Positions 1 through 5,634 of a stretch of DNA of 9,134 bases are shown here, piece after piece. Origin of the DNA: Thiobacillus sp. (lineage in GTDB: Bacteria > Pseudomonadota > Gammaproteobacteria > Burkholderiales > Thiobacillaceae); contig NZ_JANJXQ010000044.1 of the NCBI RefSeq assembly GCF_024708915.1, positions 1 through 9,134 of the forward strand, given 5' to 3'. The notes beneath the pieces were generated by a model. The model did not search any database. It was not told the origin of the DNA and was given only the letters and a program-made list of their open reading frames with translations. Numbering within the stretch: position 1 is the stretch's first letter; each line of letters begins with the position of its first letter. The translations under genes and the position numbers were made by a program.

Positions 1-345
1 ATGGACGGCCCGCCCGAAGGCGGCGGCAGGAACCTCGGCGTGCGGCCGATGGAAATGCTGCTGCTGGGCCTCGGCGGCTGCTCCGCCTACGACGTCGTCC
101 ACATCCTGAGAAAGGGCCGCCAGCAGGTCACCGACTGCGTCGCCGACATCGACGCCAGCCGCGCCGAAACCGACCCCAAGGTCTTCACCAGAATCCACGT
201 CCACTTCACCGTCACCGGCAAGGCACTCGACCCCAAGCGCGTTGAACAGGCGGTGAAACTCTCCGCCGATAAATACTGCTCGGCCAGCATCATGCTCGGC
301 AAGGCGGCCGAGATCACCCACGATTTCGAGGTGGTGGAAGGCTGA
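1..345 (+). CDS. OsmC family protein, YhfA-like (5' partial)
   Basis: OsmC/Ohr-fold protein, a family that includes thiol peroxidases. The reading frame is open from base 1 to TGA at 343-345, giving 114 visible residues. The visible first Met-Asp-Gly matches an internal position of E. coli YhfA (about 134 aa, recalled from memory), so roughly 25 N-terminal residues and the true start lie outside the window. The two conserved cysteines are present: Cys27 in GLGGCSAYD at the start of the central helix and Cys93 in KYCSASIML. The segment PMEMLLLGLGGCSA and the ending ITHDFEVVEG are typical of the YhfA subgroup, whose physiological substrate is not settled. It converges on the vapC-like toxin gene, and a hairpin lies between them. 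The family call is firm; peroxidase activity is inferred. Confidence 0.9.
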   Translation: MDGPPEGGGRNLGVRPMEMLLLGLGGCSAYDVVHILRKGRQQVTDCVADIDASRAETDPKVFTRIHVHFTVTGKALDPKRVEQAVKLSADKYCSASIMLGKAAEITHDFEVVEG

Positions 346-350
346 AACAA

Positions 351-374
351 AACGGGCGCCACAAGGCGCCCGTT
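351..374. terminator. Hairpin terminator between convergent osmC-like and vapC genes
   Basis: Perfect 10-bp stem AACGGGCGCC / GGCGCCCGTT with loop ACAA, starting 5 nt after the osmC-like stop and 22 nt beyond the vapC stop. Read leftward, the stem is followed by TTTTGTTTC, a usable U-tract, so it best serves the vapC operon. Read rightward, the tail is poor in T. It probably acts in both directions, more strongly leftward. Confidence 0.75.
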
Positions 375-396
375 GCTTCCTGCCCTTGCTTCTGTT

Positions 397-786
397 TCAT
401 TCCCACAACACGCCAACGGGATACTCCCCCATCACACGGTCGGTTGACACCAGCGTGAGGCCTTCGTAGCGGGCCTGCGCGACGAGCATGCGGTCGAACG
501 GGTCGCCGTGGCTGGCCGGCAACATGCCCAATTCCCGAATATGCGCCAACCCGACAGGCAAGGCTTTCAGCGTCCCATTGTCGAGATAGGCTTCAGCCAG
601 CGCGACAGGTGATATCGGCGGGCGCATCTTGCCCAGCGCCGTCTTGATCTGCATTTCCCACACGCTCGCCAGGCTGAGAAACACCTCGTTCCGGCCATCC
701 TCGCATGCCTCGCGCACCCCCGCCGGAATGCGTGCATCCGCCGAATCGAGCCACAAAAAAACATGCGTATCCAGCAACAGCCTCAT
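397..786 (-). CDS. vapC: VapC-like PIN-domain toxin ribonuclease
   Basis: Toxin of a type II toxin-antitoxin module; PIN-domain toxins are Mg2+-dependent endoribonucleases, often cutting tRNA or rRNA. It has 129 aa, the normal length. The acidic active-site set is visible: Asp6 in LLLDTHVFLW, Glu44 in SVWEMQIK, Asp95/Asp98 in GDPFDRMLVAQA and Asp116 in LVSTD. These motifs resemble the Sll0205-like branch of PIN proteins. The ATG (784-786) overlaps the TGA of the upstream antitoxin in an ATGA, so translation is probably coupled and the antitoxin is made first. The stop at 397-399 is followed by a hairpin terminator. No catalytic residue is missing, so the toxin looks intact. The RNA target cannot be read from the sequence. 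Confidence 0.92.
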   Translation of the reverse strand: MRLLLDTHVFLWLDSADARIPAGVREACEDGRNEVFLSLASVWEMQIKTALGKMRPPISPVALAEAYLDNGTLKALPVGLAHIRELGMLPASHGDPFDRMLVAQARYEGLTLVSTDRVMGEYPVGVLWE

Positions 787-1025
787 GTCCGTTCCCGCCC
801 CAGCCAGAATTCATCCGTCAGCGGAGCATCGAAATCAGGGGCCACATAAAAAGGCGTGTCCTTGTGCAACCCGAACGTGCGTTTTTCTTGTTTGGGCAGC
901 CCCACCGGCACCAGCTTCACCACAGGCTTGTTGGCACGCGAGATGACGACCTCTTCCCCCGCCTCGGCTGCGGCGATCAGCGCCGACAGGGCCGTTTTTG
1001 CTTCATGGATATTGACCGTCTTCAT
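783..1025 (-). CDS. Phd/YefM-family antitoxin
   Basis: Antitoxin partner of the PIN toxin immediately downstream. It has 80 aa. Residues 1-41 form the Phd/YefM-type DNA-binding dimer domain, recognised by MKTVNIHEAKTALSALIAAA and the VVISRANKPVVKLVPV strand. The C-terminal tail, with DFDAPLTDEFW, is the acidic and aromatic segment that in this family wraps around and blocks the PIN toxin. The ATG at 1023-1025 is preceded by a strong Shine-Dalgarno (AGGAGGGG on the minus strand). The gene overlaps the toxin by 4 nt (ATGA). A palindromic site lies just upstream of the ribosome binding site, fitting autorepression by the antitoxin or the antitoxin-toxin complex. Confidence 0.92.
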   Translation of the reverse strand: MKTVNIHEAKTALSALIAAAEAGEEVVISRANKPVVKLVPVGLPKQEKRTFGLHKDTPFYVAPDFDAPLTDEFWLGRERT

Positions 1026-1034
1026 GACCCCTCC

Positions 1035-1053
1035 TGTTAGCTAACAAGTTAGT
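1035..1053 (-). promoter_or_regulatory. Candidate autoregulatory operator of the Phd-VapC operon
   Basis: TGTTAGCTAACA at 1035-1046 is a perfect 12-bp palindrome. A third half-site, GTTAG at 1048-1052, forms a second inverted pair with CTAAC (1041-1045) across two bases. The array GTTAG-CTAAC-AA-GTTAG lies between the predicted transcription start (about 1050) and the Shine-Dalgarno. That is where a Phd/YefM antitoxin would repress its own operon. The assignment to this antitoxin is inferred from position. Confidence 0.6.
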
Positions 1054-1056
1054 CAG

Positions 1057-1085
1057 ATCGTAAGGTCGCTGCGCCCAAAACTCAA
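1057..1085 (-). promoter_or_regulatory. Candidate sigma-70 promoter of the Phd-VapC operon
   Basis: On the minus strand, -35 TTGAGT (1080-1085) and -10 TACGAT (1057-1062) each match the consensus at four of six positions, and the spacer is exactly 17 nt. Transcription would begin near 1050, inside the GTTAG operator array and about 25 nt before the antitoxin ATG. Confidence 0.5.
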
Positions 1086-1125
1086 GCGTCGCAAACCCGG
1101 CCCTATCCGACTCAGAGCAGGGATC

Positions 1126-1184
1126 GCCTTCCCCAGAAGAACAGGAATGGGAAGGCAGGAATGAGGTCGCCCATTATTCTTCCC
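1126..1184. repeat. Intergenic region of mutually exclusive hairpins between the TA operons
   Basis: GCCTTCCC (1126-1133) is a perfect inverted repeat of GGGAAGGC (1149-1156), with a 15-nt loop. GGGAAG (1149-1154) can instead pair with CTTCCC (1179-1184), enclosing the 21-bp repeat at 1160-1180. The two pairings exclude each other. No coding capacity is evident in the 1026-1281 gap. The role is unknown; it looks like REP-type intergenic sequence. Confidence 0.45.
1160..1180 (+). repeat. REP-like 21-bp repeat, copy 1 (left of tacAT)
   Basis: This 21-bp motif contains AATGAGGTCGCCCATT, an imperfect inverted repeat (AATGAG with CCCATT, one mismatch), followed by ATTCT. It matches 2124-2144 at 19 of 21 bases in the same orientation; the two differences are A/G at position 5 and G/A at position 10. 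It lies 102 nt upstream of tacA. Such short GC-centred palindromes are typical of REP elements spread through genomes, but membership of a family cannot be proved from one window. Confidence 0.55.
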
Positions 1185-1219
1185 GAAAGTGGCGCAGGCC
1201 ACCGATCTTGAAGTGCCAA

Positions 1220-1262
1220 TGGACGGGTTGCGTCGTTTGTACTAACATTTTGTCTGATGTAC
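1220..1262 (+). promoter_or_regulatory. Candidate promoter and operator of tacAT
   Basis: TGGACG (1220-1225) and TAACAT (1243-1248) each match the sigma-70 boxes at four of six positions, with a 17-nt spacer, giving a start near 1255. Two identical TGTAC pentamers at 1238-1242 and 1258-1262 are exactly 20 bp apart, about two helical turns. One lies within the spacer and the other just past the start. DUF1778 ribbon-helix-helix antitoxins repress their own operons, so the TGTAC pair is a plausible operator; this is inferred. Confidence 0.4.
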
Positions 1263-1281
1263 GTAATCATGGAGACCTATC

Positions 1282-1569
1282 ATGTCCACCGCTTCTGCGC
1301 CTGTTCGTTCCGCACGCCTCGGGCTGCGCGCCACCCCCACACAGGAAACCGTGCTGCGTCGTGCCGCCGAAGTGGCACACAAATCGCTGACGGATTTCAT
1401 CCTTGACGCGGCCTATCTGGCGGCCGAACAGACCTTGCTCGACCAGCGCTTGTTCATGGTGTCGGGCAGCCAGTACCGGGCAATTATGGAGATGCTGGAT
1501 CGCCCCGAGTCCGACAACCCCGGCCTGACCGAGTTGTTTTCCCGCCGTCCGGTCTGGGCTGAAAAATGA
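1282..1569 (+). CDS. tacA: TacA-type DUF1778 antitoxin
   Basis: Antitoxin for a GNAT acetyltransferase toxin. It has 95 aa, standard for DUF1778. Residues about 10-57 form the ribbon-helix-helix DNA-binding region, with RSARLGLRATPTQETVLRRA as the strand and first helix and HKSLTDFILDAAYLAAEQTL as the rest. The C-terminal part (about 72-95, LDRPESDNPGLTELFSRRPV) is the segment that in characterised members binds and covers the acetyl-CoA-binding site of the toxin. The start at 1282 has GGAG at 1271-1274 with 7-nt spacing; an ATG at 1269 is out of frame. It overlaps tacT by ATGA (1566-1569), giving coupled translation. It is divergent from the Phd-VapC operon. Confidence 0.93.
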   Translation: MSTASAPVRSARLGLRATPTQETVLRRAAEVAHKSLTDFILDAAYLAAEQTLLDQRLFMVSGSQYRAIMEMLDRPESDNPGLTELFSRRPVWAEK

Positions 1570-2069
1570 GTCTTTCCGCGCCGCAGCCGCTGGATGCCCG
1601 CCATCAAGTGGAAGCGTTTGATTGCGGCAAGCCTGCGCTCACGGACTGGCTGCTACGCCACGCCCGGCAAGCTCAGGGCGGCGGTTCGGCGAGAACCTTT
1701 GTGTCGTGCGATGGCGAGCGCGTCACGGGGTATTACAGCCTGACTGTCGGCCAGATCGATACGCTCGATGCGCCCGAGCGGGTGCGTCGCGGTATGGGGC
1801 AGCATCCGATCCCGCTGGTCATTCTGGCCAGGCTGGCGGTTGATCTGGATTATCAAAGGCGCGGTCTGGGCTTCAGCCTTTTGCAGGATGCCATCTATCG
1901 TGCCATTGCAGTGGCCGAGCACGCAGGTATTCGGGCACTGCTGACGCATCCTCTTGATGCCGAAGCGGAGGCGTTTTACCGGCGTTTTGGCTTCGAGCCC
2001 ACGCCAGAAAACGAGCGTCAACTGATCCTGCTGCTCAAGGACGCGCGACGCCTGGCCAGGATGCCGTGA
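1566..2069 (+). CDS. tacT: TacT-type GNAT acetyltransferase toxin
   Basis: Toxin that, in characterised TacT/AtaT relatives, uses acetyl-CoA to acetylate the amino group of the aminoacyl moiety on charged tRNAs, stopping translation. It has 167 aa, full length. Visible family features are FDCGKPALTDWL near the N terminus, GSARTFV (40-46), GYYSLTVG (55-62), PIPLVILARLAVD (81-93), the acetyl-CoA pyrophosphate loop QRRGLG (97-102) and FYRRFGF with Tyr138, the position of the catalytic tyrosine in TacT. Nothing is truncated. Its ATG overlaps the tacA stop. Which aminoacyl-tRNA is targeted cannot be told from the sequence. There is no strong rightward terminator; the porin terminator hairpin downstream has only a short T-run in this direction. 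Confidence 0.93.
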   Translation: MSLSAPQPLDARHQVEAFDCGKPALTDWLLRHARQAQGGGSARTFVSCDGERVTGYYSLTVGQIDTLDAPERVRRGMGQHPIPLVILARLAVDLDYQRRGLGFSLLQDAIYRAIAVAEHAGIRALLTHPLDAEAEAFYRRFGFEPTPENERQLILLLKDARRLARMP

Positions 2070-2123
2070 AGCTTTGCGCCTGGCTTCATCGGCGAACAGC
2101 GTTGCCAGGAAACAAGAGAAAAC

Positions 2124-2144
2124 AATGGGGTCACCCATTATTCT
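2124..2144 (+). repeat. REP-like 21-bp repeat, copy 2 (right of tacAT)
   Basis: Second copy of the motif at 1160-1180 (19/21 identical, same orientation). Here the inverted repeat is perfect: AATGGG, loop GTCA, CCCATT. It lies 54 nt after the tacT stop and just outside the porin terminator. Together the two copies bracket about 940 bp containing only the tacAT module and its control region. Confidence 0.55.
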
Positions 2145-2150
2145 GTTGAT

Positions 2151-2180
2151 AAAAAAACGGGCTCCCGCAGGAGCCCGTTT
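2151..2180 (-). terminator. Rho-independent terminator of the porin gene
   Basis: Read leftward, an 11-bp perfect stem AAACGGGCTCC / GGAGCCCGTTT with loop TGCG is followed by more T residues, to a run of seven in total. It starts 39 nt after the porin stop codon. This is a strong intrinsic terminator. Confidence 0.88.
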
Positions 2181-2218
2181 CAGCTTCGTCGTTCAAACCG
2201 GGTTGCCCCGGCGTTGAA

Positions 2219-3232
2219 TTAGAAGGTGTGAACCATACCCAGCGAGAAGATGGAAACGTCGCCGCCGCACGTCGTGCAGCTGCCAATACGGTCGCTGCCG
2301 CCGGCGCCGCCACCGAAGGCGATGTGTTCGCCGTCAGCGTACAGTGCGTAGAGCGTGGTGCGCTTGGACAGGTTGTAGTCGGCGCCAATGGTCCACTGCT
2401 TGGGATCATCGGAGGCGCCGTCTTCGTCGCCGTCCATGTAGTTGGCCTTCAGGACCACGTTGCCCATGGTGTAGGCAGCGCCCAGCAGCCAGGAATCGAA
2501 GTCAGAGGAGCCGGTCTCGGCGTCCGACTTGTCGTACTGGCCGACCACCTTGAAGTTGCCGAAGCTGTAACCGGCAGCCAGACGCCACTCTCTGTCGACG
2601 TTGACGGCTTCGAGCGCGTCGCCGTCGCTATAGGCCAGACCCACGAACAGGGGACCGTTGGTGTAGGTGCCGTTCAGGCTCCAGGCGGAGTTGTCGTTCT
2701 TATCACCAGCGCCAGTAGTGGCATCCGCATCCATCGCGTTGCTGTACTGGGCAGCGAAGGCCAGGCCGCTGAAGCTGGGCGACATGTAGGTCACCGAGTT
2801 TCTGCCGCGGGTGTCGGAAGCGACTTCGGTCACGTTGCGCGAGTCGGCCATGGTGTCGCCGAACAGGTCGATGTTGCGGCCGATCAGTTTCAGCGGGGTG
2901 TCGTAGTTGCCGATCATCACGGTGCCCATGGCGTCGCTCTTCAGGCCGAGGAAGACGTTGCGGCTAGCCCAGCTGCCGTTCGCCTCGTCCATGTTGATGC
3001 CGGTCTCGATCTGCCAGATGGCGGCCAGGCCGCCGCCGAGGTCTTCGGAACCCTTGAAGCCGATGCGGCTGGCGTTGGAGGAAAATTGCAGATCTTCGGT
3101 ACCATCAGTCTGGTCATCGAAAAGCGACGCGGACACGTGCAGCTTGCCGTACACGTCGACGTTGCTGGTGGCCGCGAAAGCGGGAGCGGAAACGACGCCG
3201 GCAACGGCCAGGGCGATCAGGGATTTTTTCAT
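2219..3232 (-). CDS. Outer-membrane trimeric porin (Gram-negative porin family)
   Basis: General diffusion porin of the outer membrane, 337 aa, the usual length for 16-stranded betaproteobacterial porins. Residues 1-20 form a Sec signal peptide (MKKSLIALAV..., cleavage after APAFA), leaving a mature start ATSNVDVYGKL. The protein ends SLGMVHTF, whose terminal Phe is the BAM assembly signal. YDTPLKLIGRNIDLFGD is consistent with constriction loop L3. Several loops are rich in Asp and Gly, as in cation-leaning porins, but selectivity is not proven. Its only two cysteines, Cys319 and Cys322 (CTTC), sit in the last surface loop, which is unusual for a porin. Start: ATG at 3230-3232 with AGGAG (3239-3243, minus strand) six bases before it. 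The gene is monocistronic and divergent from the metallopeptidase gene. Confidence 0.95.
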   Translation of the reverse strand: MKKSLIALAVAGVVSAPAFAATSNVDVYGKLHVSASLFDDQTDGTEDLQFSSNASRIGFKGSEDLGGGLAAIWQIETGINMDEANGSWASRNVFLGLKSDAMGTVMIGNYDTPLKLIGRNIDLFGDTMADSRNVTEVASDTRGRNSVTYMSPSFSGLAFAAQYSNAMDADATTGAGDKNDNSAWSLNGTYTNGPLFVGLAYSDGDALEAVNVDREWRLAAGYSFGNFKVVGQYDKSDAETGSSDFDSWLLGAAYTMGNVVLKANYMDGDEDGASDDPKQWTIGADYNLSKRTTLYALYADGEHIAFGGGAGGSDRIGSCTTCGGDVSIFSLGMVHTF

Positions 3233-3277
3233 TGCTTTCTCCTAAGAAAGTAAAAATAAAAACCAGTTATGGTTTCA

Positions 3278-3291
3278 AGCTCTGCAGAGCT
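3278..3291. promoter_or_regulatory. 14-bp perfect palindrome in the porin leader
   Basis: AGCTCTGCAGAGCT is a perfect 14-bp palindrome about 30-43 nt downstream of the predicted porin transcription start. It could be a protein-binding site in DNA or a small RNA hairpin in the leader. The binding factor is unknown. Confidence 0.35.
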
Positions 3292-3326
3292 GTCCCACAC
3301 GGATATGTGCTTGTTGGACGAGGTCG

Positions 3327-3354
3327 ATTATCCAGACCCGGGGCCGGGCAGCAA
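3327..3354 (-). promoter_or_regulatory. Candidate porin promoter
   Basis: On the minus strand, -10 GATAAT (3327-3332, five of six) follows -35 TTGCTG (3349-3354, TTG conserved) with a 16-nt spacer. Transcription would start near 3320 and leave a leader of about 88 nt. Upstream, TGTTGTTTT occurs twice at 3362-3370 and 3393-3401 (plus-strand reading), 31 bp apart, about three helical turns. This is suitable for a response regulator such as OmpR, but no specific factor can be assigned. Confidence 0.42.
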
Positions 3355-3472
3355 GGAAACCTGTTGTTTTTTCTGCAGCGACCGAGGGAAAGTGTTGTTT
3401 TGTTGCACCAACACAACGGATAGCGCCGCCGCCTGTTCCTGTTGAGGCGCAGCACCATCAAACACCCGTGGC

Positions 3473-3503
3473 TACAATACGCATGCCTCATTACTGCAGG
3501 GAG
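3473..3503 (+). promoter_or_regulatory. -10 box and ribosome binding site of the metallopeptidase gene
   Basis: TACAAT (3473-3478) matches the -10 consensus at five of six positions, with no convincing -35 at normal distance. AGGGAG (3498-3503) lies six bases before the ATG at 3510. This decides the start in favour of 3510 over the in-frame ATG at 3468, which would put coding sequence across the -10 box. Confidence 0.45.
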
Positions 3504-3509
3504 AATCCC

Positions 3510-4367
3510 ATGCGCTGGGAACGCGGACGACGCAGCGACAACATCGAGGACCGGCGCGGCATGCGCGTGAGCGGCAAGGGGATCGCCGGCGGCGGCATCG
3601 GGGCGATCGTGCTGGCGCTGGTGGCGATGTATTTCGGGGTGGACCCGGCGGTGGTGCTGAACCAGGCGGGCACGCTGGCGCCGACGCAGGCCGAACAGCA
3701 GCCGGCGGCGTTCAGCCCGGAAGAGGAAAAACTCAAGGAATTCATGTCGGTGGTGCTGGCAGACACGGAAGACGTGTGGGGTACGCTGTTCCAGGGCTCG
3801 GGCCAGCGCTACCAGCAGCCGAAGCTGGTGCTGTTTTCCGGCGCGGTGCAGTCGGCGTGCGGCTTCGCCGAGGCGGCGATGGGGCCGTTCTACTGCCCGG
3901 GCGACCAGAAGCTGTATCTGGACATGAGCTTCTTCAACGATCTGGCGCAGCGCCACGATGCGCCGGGCGACTTCGCGCAGGCCTACGTGGTGGCGCACGA
4001 GGTGGGGCACCACGTGCAGACGCTCTTGGGCGTGTCGGAACAGGTGCACGCGGCGCGAAGCCGCGCGGGCGAGACCGAGGGCAACGCGCTGCAGGTGCGG
4101 ATGGAGCTGCAGGCCGACTGCTTTGCCGGGGTGTGGGCGCACCACGCCAACAAGCAGCGGCAGATCCTGGAGCCGGGCGACACCGAGGAAGCGCTGGCAG
4201 CCGCGGCCGGGGTCGGCGACGACCGCCTGCAGAAACAGGCGCGCGGATTCGTGGTGCCGGAATCCTTCACCCACGGCTCGTCGGAACAGCGCATGCGCTG
4301 GTTCAAGCGCGGCATGCAGCGCGGCGATCCCGCGCAGTGCGACACCTTCAAGTCAGCGCAGCTGTAG
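3510..4367 (+). CDS. ypfJ: Membrane-anchored neutral zinc metallopeptidase, YpfJ family
   Basis: Predicted zinc peptidase of the YpfJ/KPN_02809 family (PF04228), 285 aa; the substrate is unknown. The start MRWERGRRSDNIEDRRG is the family's N-terminal signature and has a Shine-Dalgarno, so the upstream in-frame ATG at 3468 was rejected. A single hydrophobic segment (about 24-43) probably anchors it in the inner membrane with the catalytic part in the periplasm. The zinc motif is His163-Glu164-x-x-His167 (VVAHEVGHHVQ); Glu199 in MELQADCFAG is the likely third ligand. Cys117, Cys129, Cys204 and Cys277 could form disulfides, fitting an extracytoplasmic location. Family motifs GPFYCPGDQKLYLD and ESFTHGSSEQR are present. 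It is monocistronic, divergent from the porin and convergent with clsB. Confidence 0.9.
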   Translation: MRWERGRRSDNIEDRRGMRVSGKGIAGGGIGAIVLALVAMYFGVDPAVVLNQAGTLAPTQAEQQPAAFSPEEEKLKEFMSVVLADTEDVWGTLFQGSGQRYQQPKLVLFSGAVQSACGFAEAAMGPFYCPGDQKLYLDMSFFNDLAQRHDAPGDFAQAYVVAHEVGHHVQTLLGVSEQVHAARSRAGETEGNALQVRMELQADCFAGVWAHHANKQRQILEPGDTEEALAAAAGVGDDRLQKQARGFVVPESFTHGSSEQRMRWFKRGMQRGDPAQCDTFKSAQL

Positions 4368-4378
4368 GGGGATTACTT

Positions 4379-4397
4379 GCAGGCCGGAGCGGCCTGC
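4379..4397. terminator. Possible hairpin between convergent ypfJ and clsB
   Basis: GCAGGCC, loop GGAGC, GGCCTGC: a perfect 7-bp stem 11 nt after the metallopeptidase stop, in the 73-bp gap before the clsB stop. No T-run follows on either strand, so this is a weak or factor-dependent terminator at best. Confidence 0.35.
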
Positions 4398-4440
4398 TGC
4401 GGCCATCCCGTCGCCGGTTCGCGGGAGGCCGCCTGCTTTC

Positions 4441-5634
4441 TCACACCCGGCGCCCCAGCCCGGTCACGCCCAGCAACATGCGCACGATGCCGTAGGCCAG
4501 CCGCGACAGCATGCGCTGCGGCAAGGAACGGCGCCGCCAGTCGGCGGGATCGAGCGGGGCGGACCGGGCGATGGCCTGCTGCAGCCGCTGCCGCAGGTCA
4601 CGGGCAAAATCCGCGTCGTCGACGACGATGTTCGCCTCGCGCGCCAGCAACAGGCTGAAGGGGTCGATGTTGCTGGAACCCACGGTGGCCCAGTGGCCGT
4701 CGACCACCGCCGCCTTGGCGTGCAATTCGCTGGCCTGGTATTCGTAGATCGCCACACCGGCCATCAGCAGGTTGTTGTATAGCGCGCGCGAAGCGGCCTG
4801 ATAAAAGCGGTGGTCGGTATGGCCCTGCATCAGCAGCTGCACCCGCACGCCGCGCGCGGCGGCTTTTTTCAGCAGCTTGCGAAAACGGTTTCCCGGCAGG
4901 AAATAGGCGTTGGCGATGAGGATGCTTTCATGCGCCAGCGCCAGCGCGGCGAGGTAGCTGCGTTCGATGTCACGGCGGTGGACGAGGTTGTCGCGCACCA
5001 CGAAGGCGGCGCGCATGCGGCCATCGGTGGGCCACGACGGCTCGAGCGGCGGCGTGCGCTCAGCCTCGGGCTGCAGCTGCGTCAGGGCCACCAGCCGCCA
5101 CAGGTGGCGCGCACTGCGGTGGATTTGCACGATCAGCGGCCCCTGCACTTCGACGCTGTAATCGAGCCGTGGCGCAGCGAAACGCACCGGCTCGTAATCG
5201 TCGATCAGGTTCATGCCGCCGATGAAGGCGATGCGTGCATCGATCACCGCCAGTTTGCGGTGCAGCCGCCGCAGGTTCTTGGGATTGGCGCGCCAGCCGT
5301 TCACCAGCGGACGATAGATCCGCACGCCGACGCCTGCCGTTTCGAGCGCAGCCCGCCAGGCGGCCGGCAACTCGCGCGAGCCCACGCCGTCGATCAGCAG
5401 GCGCACCCGCACGCCGCGCTGCGCGGCGCGCATCAGGGCATCGCGCACCGTCGCGGCAGTCGGGTCGGAACTGAAAATATAGGTTTCGAGATGAACTTCA
5501 GCGCGTGCGGCGTCGATCGCCGCGATCAGCGCCGGGAAGAACTCGGCGCCGCTTTGCAGCAGCCGTATCCGGTTGCCGGGAACCAGCTCGACGCCGCGAA
5601 AAAACAGCGCGCGCAAGCGGTTGCGTGCGGTCAT
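4441..5634 (-). CDS. clsB: Cardiolipin synthase B (phospholipase D superfamily)
   Basis: Makes cardiolipin, typically from phosphatidylglycerol, at the inner membrane by phosphatidyl transfer through a phospho-histidine intermediate. It has 397 aa; E. coli ClsB is about 413 aa. Both HKD motifs are intact: His125-Lys127-Asp132 (LHRKLAVIDARIAFIGGMNL) and His305-Lys307-Asp312 (LHAKAAVVDGHWATVGSSNI). There is no N-terminal pair of membrane helices, which separates ClsB from ClsA; a basic, hydrophobic tail (from about 366) may help it sit on the membrane. Its ATG (5632-5634) overlaps the TGA of the YbhP-like gene in an ATGA. The same pair, ybhP then clsB (ybhO), is adjacent in E. coli, which supports the identification. 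It is the last gene of the leftward run. Confidence 0.93.
   Translation of the reverse strand: MTARNRLRALFFRGVELVPGNRIRLLQSGAEFFPALIAAIDAARAEVHLETYIFSSDPTAATVRDALMRAAQRGVRVRLLIDGVGSRELPAAWRAALETAGVGVRIYRPLVNGWRANPKNLRRLHRKLAVIDARIAFIGGMNLIDDYEPVRFAAPRLDYSVEVQGPLIVQIHRSARHLWRLVALTQLQPEAERTPPLEPSWPTDGRMRAAFVVRDNLVHRRDIERSYLAALALAHESILIANAYFLPGNRFRKLLKKAAARGVRVQLLMQGHTDHRFYQAASRALYNNLLMAGVAIYEYQASELHAKAAVVDGHWATVGSSNIDPFSLLLAREANIVVDDADFARDLRQRLQQAIARSAPLDPADWRRRSLPQRMLSRLAYGIVRMLLGVTGLGRRV

Noticed and set aside
1208..1390. 60-codon plus-strand frame before and into tacA
   Set aside because: It has no ribosome binding site, runs through the promoter region and overlaps the well-supported antitoxin in another frame.
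2228..3253. 341-codon open frame on the plus strand opposite the porin gene
   Set aside because: It is a mirror frame of a high-GC coding gene. The minus-strand product has a signal peptide, porin motifs and a terminal Phe, while the plus-strand product is low-complexity (Val/Ala/Gly/His) with no recognisable domain.
3468..3509. Upstream ATG for the metallopeptidase
   Set aside because: It has no Shine-Dalgarno, covers the TACAAT -10 box, and adds 14 residues before the conserved family N terminus MRWERGRRSDN.
3267..4274. 335-codon minus-strand frame opposite the zinc metallopeptidase
   Set aside because: The product is a His/Arg/Leu-rich, low-complexity shadow of the HExxH gene; it also runs across the divergent promoter region.
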